Of a DNA stretch of 47,930 bases, positions 24,441 through 32,650 are shown piece by piece. Position numbers and translations under genes: made by a program. Location: assembly GCA_964604195.1 (NCBI GenBank), contig CAZRXW010000006.1, positions 1-47,930 of the forward strand, in the 5' to 3' direction. The stretch's first letter is position 1; each line of letters starts with the position of its first letter. The notes under the pieces were generated by a model. That model worked only from the letters and a program-made list of their open reading frames with translations. It did no database searches and was not told the DNA's origin. The stretch is from SSEF01 sp964604195 (lineage in GTDB: Bacteria; Patescibacteriota; Minisyncoccia; Moranbacterales; UBA1568).

Positions 24441-26522
24441 TTATGTAAGCTTAGCCCGGAAAGCAGTCTCGTTAAGCACAGGTATGCCTAGCTCTCTGGC
24501 TCTATCATATTTACTGCCTGGATCAGCCCCTACCACCACAAAATTGGTCTGGCGACTCACTGACGAGGCAACACTGCCGCCCAATTCCTTTATCCTACGC
24601 TTGGCCTCATCACGTGTAAAGTCAGTGAGTTCACCCGTAAGTACAAAAGTGAGTCCAGCAAATTTTCCTGGTGCCTGACTCATAGTAGGGAGCTCGATAC
24701 GCAATCCGACTTCATCAAGCCGTTCAAATAATTTCTGTGTTGCAGGTTCCTGTGACCAGCCCATGAGACTTTCGGCAGACTTCTCGCCAATTCCCTTCAC
24801 TACTTGCCATGCTTCGTGAGTATAACTCATGAGCAAGTGCAAGAGAGTAGTCGGGTGGATCATTTTTTCTTTTTTCTGCACTGCTATTTCACGAGCAATA
24901 AGCTCGGCAGTCTCCTCCCCTACATGACGAATACCGAGAGCGAAGAGAAAGTGATCGAGAGATATTTTTTTGCGGGCCTGAATGGCTTGAACCAATTTCT
25001 CAGCAGACTTTTCAGCAAAACGCTCTAGAGGCTCTAGATCACCCACTGTCAGTTCATAGATATCAGCAAGATCCGAGACAAGCCCCTCATCCATCAGCTG
25101 TTCGACAATTTTTTCTCCCAAACCAACCATATCGAGTCCTTTCCTTGATACAGCATGGATAAGTGCTTCTCGTTCTTTACCGAAACATTTCTGGTTGGGG
25201 CAGTAGAAAGCAGCCGAGTATGTCGCTACTCCCTGCTTCTTACTCAACACCTCCCGCTGTACTTTTGTTCCACACTTGGGACAATGCGTTGGTAGGACAA
25301 AAGCTACCTCTTTACCACTACGGAGACTGGAGAGCACCGACACTACCTCAGGAATAATATCACCAGCCTTGCGCACAATTACCGTATCGCCCATTCGCAC
25401 ATCAAGTCGCTCTATTTCATCCATATTATGAAGCGTCGCTCGTGAAACGACTGTCCCAGCGAGAATCACTGGCGTCAGGTGAGCTACTGGTGTCAGCACT
25501 CCTGTCCGTCCTATTTGAATACTAATCATCTCTATTTGACTCGTCCCTTCTTCAGCAGGAAATTTGTAAGCCACTCCAAAACGGGGCGACTTGCCAGTAT
25601 ACCCTAAAAGCGAATGTAAAGAAACATCATTGACCTTGATAACAATACCATCGAGAGCGTACGGGAGACTTTCTCGTTTTGCATTCCACTCTTCATAATA
25701 TGTTTGGAGAGCTTCAATAGTGGAGCAGACACGTGCATGTGGATTCACAAGAAATCCAATCTCTTTGAGGAGTTTGAGCTCCTCAAATTGAGTTATCGGT
25801 ACTTCCTCTCCCTCTATCCGATCGAGATCATAAATAAACGCACTCAGTTTCCGCTCTGCTGTAATCCGCGAGTCAAGCTGACGAATAGAACCAGCCGCTG
25901 CATTACGCGGATTGGCGAAAAGTGGTTCGTTAGACTTTTTTCGCTCTGCATTGATGCGAACTAACTCGTCCTTGGAAAGCCAGGCCTCACCAATAGCCGT
26001 GAGTGAAAGTGGGCGAGTAAGTTCCAATGGAATAGCCTCAATAGTGCGCAAATTTTCCGTTACCGCCTCGCCTATCTCGCCATTCCCTCGGGTTGCCCCC
26101 TGAACCAATACCCCTCGATCATAGGTCAGCACTACTTTAAGACCATCTATCTTCAGCTCTGCAACGTATTCAAGAGACGGAAACTTTCTCCCGGTTTCCT
26201 TTTCCAAAAGTCGCCGTAATCGTTCGTCCCATGCTCTCAGTTCAGCAAAATCAAACACATCATCAAACGACCACTGTCTAGTGAGATGCCGTACCTTACG
26301 AAAAGATTTCCGCGGTTCATCACCAATACGGAGAGTTGGACTCGTCGGGAGCTTGTAACCTGGATACTCTTGCTCGAGTACCTCGAGCTCACGAAAAAGA
26401 GAATCATAAACCTCATCAGATATCTCTGGGGCATCATGAACATGGTATAGACGACGATGATAGTTGATTTCTTGGGTGAGCTGTTCGATGCGTTTCTTGG
26501 CATCAGCTCGGTCAGGCTTCAT
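24441..26522 (-). CDS. ligA: NAD-dependent DNA ligase
   Basis: LigA seals nicks in replication and repair. The 693-residue protein has all parts in order: N-terminal Ia domain (YHRRLYHVHDAPEISDEVYD), adenylation domain with AELKIDG (active-site Lys), TRGNGEIGE and NPRNAAAGSIRQLD, OB fold, a four-Cys zinc finger (CPKC ... CPNQKC), helix-hairpin-helix repeats and a C-terminal BRCT domain (from about residue 610, FAGLTFVLTGEL). First gene of ligA-gatC-gatA. Confidence 0.98.
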   Translation of the reverse strand: MKPDRADAKKRIEQLTQEINYHRRLYHVHDAPEISDEVYDSLFRELEVLEQEYPGYKLPTSPTLRIGDEPRKSFRKVRHLTRQWSFDDVFDFAELRAWDERLRRLLEKETGRKFPSLEYVAELKIDGLKVVLTYDRGVLVQGATRGNGEIGEAVTENLRTIEAIPLELTRPLSLTAIGEAWLSKDELVRINAERKKSNEPLFANPRNAAAGSIRQLDSRITAERKLSAFIYDLDRIEGEEVPITQFEELKLLKEIGFLVNPHARVCSTIEALQTYYEEWNAKRESLPYALDGIVIKVNDVSLHSLLGYTGKSPRFGVAYKFPAEEGTSQIEMISIQIGRTGVLTPVAHLTPVILAGTVVSRATLHNMDEIERLDVRMGDTVIVRKAGDIIPEVVSVLSSLRSGKEVAFVLPTHCPKCGTKVQREVLSKKQGVATYSAAFYCPNQKCFGKEREALIHAVSRKGLDMVGLGEKIVEQLMDEGLVSDLADIYELTVGDLEPLERFAEKSAEKLVQAIQARKKISLDHFLFALGIRHVGEETAELIAREIAVQKKEKMIHPTTLLHLLMSYTHEAWQVVKGIGEKSAESLMGWSQEPATQKLFERLDEVGLRIELPTMSQAPGKFAGLTFVLTGELTDFTRDEAKRRIKELGGSVASSVSRQTNFVVVGADPGSKYDRARELGIPVLNETAFRAKLT

Positions 26523-26585
26523 AAATATAGTCCGTCAAACTCTATCAAGAGGAGATACTAGCATTTTTTGAGCAGGAAGAAAAGA

Positions 26586-27170
26586 CTAGAGACCAGTATA
26601 ATTATAATCGCGGAAAGAGATACTCGTCTGAAGAGTACTCGCATTTGAACCAGTTCCCACCGTCAAAGCCATCGTAATCTTTCCTACTGATGGATCAGGA
26701 CTCGCCGCTACCGATGGAGTAATATTTACCGACTGGTCGAGTAGCCCCGAAAAGACCACCTGAGCTGCTCCAGCAAAAGCGTAGGTAGCACAATCCGATC
26801 GATTTTGATTAGGATCGGTAGAAGCAATACTGGTTGCTCGTCGAGTAATCTGCCCAGTACTCTCATCAAGTACGTATTCGATACAACGACTCTGCGAATA
26901 ATCATAGAACGTGATGGTTGAAGAGGTGTCCGTAACAGAACTCCCTACAACACTTGAGGTGCGAAGCTCTTTGGCAATAAGTCCCAGAGCAAATTGAGCC
27001 GTCTCAAGATTCACCTGCGTCCGCTTTGTTTCCTTATAAGAAAGCATCCCCTGTCCAAGTGTCTGACTCATAGTTAGCATAATCACCGTGAACACAGCCA
27101 AAGCAGTTACAATCTCGACTAGGGTATACCCAGATACTCTTTTTGACATACGATATCTCATCATTGCCAC
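26586..27170 (-). CDS. minor pilin (PilW-like prepilin)
   Basis: A 194-residue class III-signal protein. The prepilin cleavage site reads RVSG before YTLVEIVTALAVFTVIML, with Gly at -1, Tyr rather than Phe at +1 and Glu at +5. The remainder is Ser/Thr-rich. The start is unclear: the ATG at 27170 overlaps the preceding gene by 10 bases and an internal Met eight residues in (27149) gives a shorter leader. Last gene of the run of three pseudopilin genes; followed by ligA's upstream region with no clear terminator. Confidence 0.75.
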   Translation of the reverse strand: MAMMRYRMSKRVSGYTLVEIVTALAVFTVIMLTMSQTLGQGMLSYKETKRTQVNLETAQFALGLIAKELRTSSVVGSSVTDTSSTITFYDYSQSRCIEYVLDESTGQITRRATSIASTDPNQNRSDCATYAFAGAAQVVFSGLLDQSVNITPSVAASPDPSVGKITMALTVGTGSNASTLQTSISFRDYNYTGL

Positions 27171-27724
27171 TGTGTTAACAAAATCTCACTGTACACACAT
27201 TTATTATCGAGAGTACACCAGACTTTGGCTCCGCCACCATTGAGATTAGCTCCCGGATCTTGCCAAGCTACAAAACTCGTAACTACTGCTTCATCACTTC
27301 CTGCTGTATGGTTAATCTTGATCAATCGATAAAAGAGCCCAGAACCTGTCCCATGCCGATAAAACCCTCCAGAAAATCCGAGTTGTGGACTAGCTAGCAC
27401 TGGACAGTCTAGAGTGCTCATCGTGTAGTCAATCGTACAGTTGCGATTAGCGCCATTGGGAAAGTTGGTAAATACATCTGCAGGACTATCAAGTGCCACC
27501 TTATCCACCAAGGCGTTATCACGAATATTTCTTGTGAGCTCTATACCTTCCTGAGCCAATTCTGAAGCAAGAATAAGCCGTTCTGTCTCCACCGTAGTCC
27601 GAAATGATGCAGCAATGAGACTAATAACTGCCGTCAATCCAAAAGCGAGAACAAAACTTGAAAGCACTACCTCTCCAATGGTAAACCCTTGTTGTTTTTT
27701 TTGAAGTATGGACAAAAAATTCAT
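27161..27724 (-). CDS. minor pilin (PilV-like prepilin)
   Basis: A 187-residue prepilin with cleavage site KKQQG before FTIGEVVLSSFVLAFG (Gly -1, Phe +1, Glu +5). The mature part begins with a hydrophobic helix and continues with ELAQEGIELTRNIRDN, reminiscent of PilV-type minor pilins, which prime pilus assembly. It contains cysteine pairs (NCTIDY, LDCPV, WCTLDNKC) that could form disulfides. Six-base gap to the preceding GspH-like gene. Confidence 0.75.
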   Translation of the reverse strand: MNFLSILQKKQQGFTIGEVVLSSFVLAFGLTAVISLIAASFRTTVETERLILASELAQEGIELTRNIRDNALVDKVALDSPADVFTNFPNGANRNCTIDYTMSTLDCPVLASPQLGFSGGFYRHGTGSGLFYRLIKINHTAGSDEAVVTSFVAWQDPGANLNGGGAKVWCTLDNKCVYSEILLTQWQ

Positions 27725-27730
27725 ATTTTC

Positions 27731-28267
27731 CTAAGGACAGGTATTGAGAGTTCCTCGTTGTTCTACCCTCCCAGTAGGATAGAAACACACATATGATGTC
27801 TGACCAGACTTGGTAAAACCAAAAAGCTGACTCGTTTCAAGTGATGCCAAAGCACCCACTGTACCGGTGTACACCTCAGCTCTCGGGAGAGAAAAGGCAA
27901 ATACGGTTGGATAGGTAGCAACGCCAGAAAACTGCACCCCTGCTGGAAGCGTATAGGTAGATACGGTATTAAAATTGGAACAACTACCACTTGATCGATA
28001 GTAATTTACGAGACTGTAGCCAGTAGCACTCGTAATTCGAATACCAAAAAAACAATTTTCCTGCGTGATAGCATCAGTCCTGCCAGCAAGAGCATAGTTC
28101 TGAGCTTCACGAAGAGCTGAGCCAAAAATGTGACTTGACCTGTCTGTCTCGCGGAGCGAGCGATACGACGATAGCGAAGTAGTAACAATGGCTGAGATAA
28201 TGCCAATAATCGCCATGACCACCATCATCTCAATAAGCGTGAAAGCAAGCAACTTTTTAGAATACAT
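27731..28267 (-). CDS. GspH/FimT-like pseudopilin
   Basis: A 178-residue prepilin: KKLLA before FTLIEMMVVMAIIGIIS. The residue at -1 is Ala, not Gly, and Glu is at +5. The downstream SSHIFGSALREAQNYALAGRTD segment resembles GspH/FimT pseudopilins, which sit at the pilus tip complex. Four cysteines are present (ENCF, GSCS, SYVCF, NTCP). It starts 38 bases downstream of the prepilin peptidase gene. Confidence 0.75.
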   Translation of the reverse strand: MYSKKLLAFTLIEMMVVMAIIGIISAIVTTSLSSYRSLRETDRSSHIFGSALREAQNYALAGRTDAITQENCFFGIRITSATGYSLVNYYRSSGSCSNFNTVSTYTLPAGVQFSGVATYPTVFAFSLPRAEVYTGTVGALASLETSQLFGFTKSGQTSYVCFYPTGRVEQRGTLNTCP

Positions 28268-28305
28268 AACTACATAAAGAATCTCTTCTTATTGTACCAC
28301 CTTCA

Positions 28306-29163
28306 TTACAAAGTGAAGAATGAAATCGGTGGCAAGAGAAAATATTCAAGCCACGCCGGGTAAAGCCATTGAATTTGCCAGACAAGAAAAATAGCTATCA
28401 CCAAAAATGGAGCAAAAGGAATCTGACTTTTGAGTCCCTTTTTCTCGAGGCCTAGTAAGGTAAGACCAACTAAGGCTCCCAAAAGAAAACTCAGCGTCAG
28501 AGCAAATAAGAGAAGATTAGCCCCAACAGTGAGACCAAGAACACCTGCTATCCAAACATCTCCCATACCCATCCACGTTTCGTGAGAAAAAAATACCAGG
28601 GCAAAGAAAAGGATACCGGCAATCCCCCCGCCCCAAAGCATACTCTGCCATGAAGGAAGAATTTCTATTGTATTCGGAGCGAAAAAACGAGCGAGCACTA
28701 TCCCAAAGGCAAGTGCTATAGCCAGAAATAGCCATAAGAGAGGGATGGTCATGGTGCGGATATCAGAGACTATTATTGCTATCAGAACGGATGCTAGGAT
28801 AAGAAAAAGCCCCAGTATAAATACGGGGTAGGTTAGTCCTACTGTTTCAGAAAAAATAATATCAGGCAGTGTATATAGTCCCAGAGATCCAAAAAATGAC
28901 CGCCCGAGTAAAGCAAAGACACTTCCGGTACAAAACTCTACCAATGGATACTGCCAAGAAATTGTTTGCTGACAATGGCGACATCTCCCTCGTAAAAAAA
29001 GAAAGGAGAGGAACGGGATATTATCATACCAACTAATTGTAGTTTTACATTGGGGACAATGCGATCGGCCCTCCAAGCTTTCCCCTACTTCTCCCCGCAA
29101 CACAACAACATTGAGAAAGCTTCCGATGATAAGTCCGAAGATAAATAAAAAGAAAATAAGCAT
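28306..29163 (-). CDS. pilD: prepilin peptidase
   Basis: PilD cleaves type III signal leaders and methylates the new N-terminus. The 285-residue integral membrane protein has the family start IGSFLNVVVLRGE, the two CxxC pairs of the cytoplasmic zinc-ribbon domain (CPQC and CRHC), and the aspartic protease pair: VSDIRTMTIP and GMGDVWIAG. About eight hydrophobic segments are visible. It would process the five prepilins encoded around it. Confidence 0.95.
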   Translation of the reverse strand: MLIFFLFIFGLIIGSFLNVVVLRGEVGESLEGRSHCPQCKTTISWYDNIPFLSFLFLRGRCRHCQQTISWQYPLVEFCTGSVFALLGRSFFGSLGLYTLPDIIFSETVGLTYPVFILGLFLILASVLIAIIVSDIRTMTIPLLWLFLAIALAFGIVLARFFAPNTIEILPSWQSMLWGGGIAGILFFALVFFSHETWMGMGDVWIAGVLGLTVGANLLLFALTLSFLLGALVGLTLLGLEKKGLKSQIPFAPFLVIAIFLVWQIQWLYPAWLEYFLLPPISFFTL

Positions 29164-29249
29164 ATAGTACTAGAATAGTACACCCTTGGAAAAAAAGAAA
29201 AGAGATTGAAACATCTTCAACCCCTTTTAGACAATCAATTGATGCCACA

Positions 29250-29669
29250 TTAACAACCCGTGTAAGCCGTCACTCCTGTTTCTTCCAGTGTTGCTGTACA
29301 AGGAGTGGTAAGGAAAGCTGATAGTACATCTACAGTAAAAGTCTTTTCATCGGTAGCACAGTTATCGACCGCAATATTAATACTAGCTGCATCAATTGAA
29401 TCTGGAATATCACCCCAAGAACCAGTCACGTCATCCGGAACAAGAGCTCCATCCTCACAGGCACTAATAGCTTGTGTTTGCATAGAATGAGCCACGGCCT
29501 TAAACTCAGCAACCTTTGCCCTTTCACGAGCGCTCGCGAGTGACACGAGTACAATCGAGGCGAGAATACCGATGATCGCGATCACGATGAGGAGCTCGAT
29601 AAGAGTAAAGCCATGTCTACTCTTCTTTGGCAAAAAAGTCCAAAATGATCTCCTTTGAAAAAAATCCAT
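29250..29669 (-). CDS. type IV pilin (second major-type pilin)
   Basis: A 139-residue prepilin with a 20-residue leader ending KSRHG before FTLIELLIVIAIIGILAS (Gly -1, Phe +1, Glu +5). The hydrophobic helix is nearly identical, at DNA level too, to the pilin upstream. The globular part has three Cys that could make a disulfide (SACEDG, DNCATD, TPCTAT, and CTGC-like end). No strong Shine-Dalgarno: only AGGAAAA. Follows the first pilin gene. Confidence 0.88.
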   Translation of the reverse strand: MDFFQRRSFWTFLPKKSRHGFTLIELLIVIAIIGILASIVLVSLASARERAKVAEFKAVAHSMQTQAISACEDGALVPDDVTGSWGDIPDSIDAASINIAVDNCATDEKTFTVDVLSAFLTTPCTATLEETGVTAYTGC

Positions 29670-29740
29670 ACTCTGTTTTTATTTTCCTAACTGAGAGAGT
29701 TCATCAAGTTTAAACTTAATGAACCACTCAACCAAGAAGG

Positions 29741-30157
29741 TTAGCAACCTGCCAAGAAAGTAACTCCTGTTTCTCGAAGAGTAGTGCTACTTGCTGTTTC
29801 ACAGAAACCTGCTGCAGCTGAGTTCCCAACATCAACAGACTCGGTGGTGACAGTAAAAGTACCGGCGCCATTAACACCACAACTTGAAGCTATATCCGCA
29901 GCGACTACAACATTCATCTTCGGAGAAGCTGGATACAGGGCATTAATCTCAGCAGCGCTCAATGAGCCATCAGAATCAGAATCACAAGTAAGAATCAGGG
30001 CTGCTTGGAGTGAGTGAACCTGAGCCTTATAGGAAGCAATCTGAGCCTTGTCACGAGCACTCGTCAAAGAGACGAGCACAATCGAGGCGAGAATACCGAT
30101 GATCGCGATCACGATGAGGAGTTCGATAAGGGTAAACCCTTTATATGTTTTATTCAT
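29741..30157 (-). CDS. major type IV pilin candidate
   Basis: A 138-residue prepilin with a very short leader (MNKTYKG) before FTLIELLIVIAIIGILAS. The globular half carries an EF-hand-like acid stretch (CDSDSDGSLSAAEINAL), a pattern known for calcium binding in some pilins; whether it binds calcium here is inference. Four cysteines in the mature part. A strong Shine-Dalgarno (AGGAGGTG, 30163-30170, five bases from the ATG) suggests high expression, so I take this as the likely major pilin. Confidence 0.9.
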   Translation of the reverse strand: MNKTYKGFTLIELLIVIAIIGILASIVLVSLTSARDKAQIASYKAQVHSLQAALILTCDSDSDGSLSAAEINALYPASPKMNVVVAADIASSCGVNGAGTFTVTTESVDVGNSAAAGFCETASSTTLRETGVTFLAGC

Positions 30158-30162
30158 ATTCT

Positions 30163-30170
30163 CACCTCCT
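30163..30170 (-). promoter_or_regulatory. strong Shine-Dalgarno of the major pilin gene
   Basis: AGGAGGTG on the minus strand, five bases before the pilin ATG; the best ribosome-binding site in the pilus locus. In the 86-base gap to pilC a TTGACA (about 30239-30244) and a TATATT are present, but no well-spaced pair can be assigned. Confidence 0.75.
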
Positions 30171-30255
30171 TTCTGTTTGAGTTTTTATTTTTTCTGTACG
30201 ATTTCAATATACACCAACATTCTGTAAAAGAATAGATCTTGTCAAGGGTAAAATA

Positions 30256-31473
30256 CTAGAGTTGTCCTGCAACATTATAGATAGGCAACAATACCCCTAT
30301 CGTCAAAATGCCCACCCCTAATCCAAGGAGGGAAATAAGAATTGGTTCAATCAACACTGAGAGATTGCGAGTCATCACCTCCACTTCCTGATCATAAAAC
30401 TTTGCTACCCCAGCCATTACCTCAGCGGTCGTACCAGTATCCTCCCCAATCTTCACCATCTGACTCACAATGGTCGGAATATCTTGGGGATACCGAAAAA
30501 AAACCGAGCTAATACTCCCGCCTGTTTTTACCTCTTCAGCTGCTTTGAGAATGATAGTCGTATAAACATTATTCCCAACAATATCACCCGTAATTATCAG
30601 TGCTCGCACCACTGGAATTCCACCATCAATCAACGATCCAAAGTTACTCGCAAACCGTGCTACACACACATTCTTGATAAGTCGCTTAAAAATTGGCATT
30701 TTTAGTACCAATCTGTCCCATTCCTTCTTTCCATTCTGAGAATGAAAATAGGAAATACTACTCCAAACAATCCCTCCAAAAGCTAACACTACTACCCACC
30801 AGTAAGCATTCATAAAAGCTCCTATATTCATGAGAAGTGTCGTATACCAAGGAACATCCACTTCTAAATCCTGGATCAAAGCTGAAATTTTTGGGAGCAT
30901 AAAGGTCATCACCAGGAAAGCAACAATTCCAGCTACACCAAAGACAAGGGCGGGATAAATAAGCGCCCCACGCACCTTGGAAGTAAGCTGATAGTTCTTT
31001 TCGGTGTTGTCTGCAACGAATTCTATTGATCGCTGCAGTGTCCCGGAAACCTCCCCCGCTCTCACCACACTTACCACCATAAAATCAAATACCTGCGGAT
31101 GCTGTTCCAGAGCTTCGGAAAGTGACATACCATCTTCGATATTCTCCTTAATTTCCATAAGCACCAGTCGAAAGTATTTGTTTTCTACCTGCATAGCTAC
31201 CGTCTCAAGCGAAGTCACCACCGAAACTCTTGCCTGAATCAAGGTAGCTAATTGCCTAAAAGTAAGCATGATTTCTTTAGGCGACACTTTTCCCTCCCAA
31301 AGTCTTTTGAAGCTTTTTACAATTGAGAGCATACCGCCACCCTCCTCTTTGACATCAAGAGGAATCAGCCCATTACGCTGAAGAATTTCAATAGCAAGCT
31401 CTCGAGAAACGGCATCTACGAGCCCCTCTTTTATTTCACCAGCTTCATTTTTTGCTCGGAAAGCAAACTTCAT
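30256..31473 (-). CDS. pilC: type IV pilus inner-membrane platform protein
   Basis: PilC/GspF is the membrane platform that couples the ATPases to pilin extrusion. The 405-residue protein has an N-terminal cytoplasmic GspF domain and a repeat of it (FKRLIKNVCVARFASNFGSLIDGGIPVVRAL), with transmembrane segments near 180-200, 225-245 and at the C-terminus (ILISLLGLGVGILTIGVLLPIYN). It follows pilT by 29 bases. Confidence 0.95.
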   Translation of the reverse strand: MKFAFRAKNEAGEIKEGLVDAVSRELAIEILQRNGLIPLDVKEEGGGMLSIVKSFKRLWEGKVSPKEIMLTFRQLATLIQARVSVVTSLETVAMQVENKYFRLVLMEIKENIEDGMSLSEALEQHPQVFDFMVVSVVRAGEVSGTLQRSIEFVADNTEKNYQLTSKVRGALIYPALVFGVAGIVAFLVMTFMLPKISALIQDLEVDVPWYTTLLMNIGAFMNAYWWVVVLAFGGIVWSSISYFHSQNGKKEWDRLVLKMPIFKRLIKNVCVARFASNFGSLIDGGIPVVRALIITGDIVGNNVYTTIILKAAEEVKTGGSISSVFFRYPQDIPTIVSQMVKIGEDTGTTAEVMAGVAKFYDQEVEVMTRNLSVLIEPILISLLGLGVGILTIGVLLPIYNVAGQL

Positions 31474-31502
31474 ACTCTCTACAAGAAACCATCTGAAGGT
31501 TA

Positions 31503-32591
31503 TTACTGAACTTCTACCCGACCAACCAGCATCTTGAAGTAATCACGATTTTTGGCATAAGTCATCGCATCTTGAGGACTGACCACTCCCCGTCGAACCA
31601 GATCAGCCAGTGATCGATCCAGTGAGATCATTCCCTCCTTGAGACTAGTTTCAATCACCGAGTCGATCTGATGAGTCTTGTTTTCTCGAATCAAATTCTC
31701 TACTGCATGATTCATAAACATAATCTCAAGTGCTGGCACTCGACCGCCAGAAAGCTGCGGCAAGAGACGCTGAGAAACAACACCTAAGAGCACATTGGCC
31801 AGCTGCAATCGAATCTGATTCTGTTGATGAGCAGGGAAAACATCAATAATACGATCAATTGTCTGGGGAGCATCATTGGTGTGTAGAGTTGCAAAGATAA
31901 GATGACCTGTCTCGGCTGCCGTCATGGCCGTAGCAATAGTATCCAAATCTCGAAGCTCTCCAAGAAGCACTACATTCACATCTTCACGAAGCACCGCCCG
32001 AAGTGCTGAAGAAAAAGTCTTGGCATCTCTCCCCACCTCACGCTGATTAATGATACAACGATCCTGGACATACACAAACTCAATCGGGTCCTCGATAGTA
32101 ACAATGTGCTTTTCTTGCGTTCGATTAATATAATCAACCATGGCAGCCAATGTTGTTGATTTTCCATGACCCACTGGTCCAGTCATAAGAAAGAGTCCCT
32201 GCGAGGCCTGAGTAAAACTGTATAGTGAATTAGGAAGTCCAAGTTCTTCGAGAGTATGAATTTTACTAGAGACAAAACGCATGGCAATAGAAACGGCCCC
32301 CTTCTGAAAAAAGATATTCACACGAAACCGTGATTTATCATCAGGACTATAAGAAAGATCTGTTTGGCCATCAGCCATAAGCTCTTCTCTCTTGTCATCA
32401 GTCAGAAGCACGTTACTCATTGCTTTCGTATCATGAGCAGTCAAAATACCCTCTTTCGTGAGCGGGATAAGCTTGCCATTTACGCGTAGTGTCGGATATC
32501 GGCCAAGTACGAGATGCAAATCAGAAGCACCTTGCTGACCAACAAAATTCAAAAGGTCTTTAAGCTTTTTCTCAGCTTCGAGTTTCTCCAT
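31503..32591 (-). CDS. pilT: pilus retraction ATPase PilT
   Basis: PilT powers pilus retraction for twitching or DNA uptake. In 362 residues: DLHLVLGRYPTLRVNG (N-domain), Walker A GPVGHGKST, Asp box TIEDPIEFVY, Walker B NVVLLGELRDLDTI, and the C-terminal AVENLIRE motif, the counterpart of AIRNLIRE that marks PilT. Walker B is ELRD where many PilT have EMRD. Sits between pilB and pilC. Confidence 0.95.
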   Translation of the reverse strand: MEKLEAEKKLKDLLNFVGQQGASDLHLVLGRYPTLRVNGKLIPLTKEGILTAHDTKAMSNVLLTDDKREELMADGQTDLSYSPDDKSRFRVNIFFQKGAVSIAMRFVSSKIHTLEELGLPNSLYSFTQASQGLFLMTGPVGHGKSTTLAAMVDYINRTQEKHIVTIEDPIEFVYVQDRCIINQREVGRDAKTFSSALRAVLREDVNVVLLGELRDLDTIATAMTAAETGHLIFATLHTNDAPQTIDRIIDVFPAHQQNQIRLQLANVLLGVVSQRLLPQLSGGRVPALEIMFMNHAVENLIRENKTHQIDSVIETSLKEGMISLDRSLADLVRRGVVSPQDAMTYAKNRDYFKMLVGRVEVQ

Positions 32592-32650
32592 AAAATGTTT
32601 ATTTGTATTTTCTCTCTACCTCACTGTACCATTAATTTCTATTTCATTCA

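Noticed and set aside
29250..30157. Pilin pair as a tandem repeat array
   Set aside because: Only the N-terminal helix coding segment is repeated; the rest is divergent, so it is two paralogous genes.
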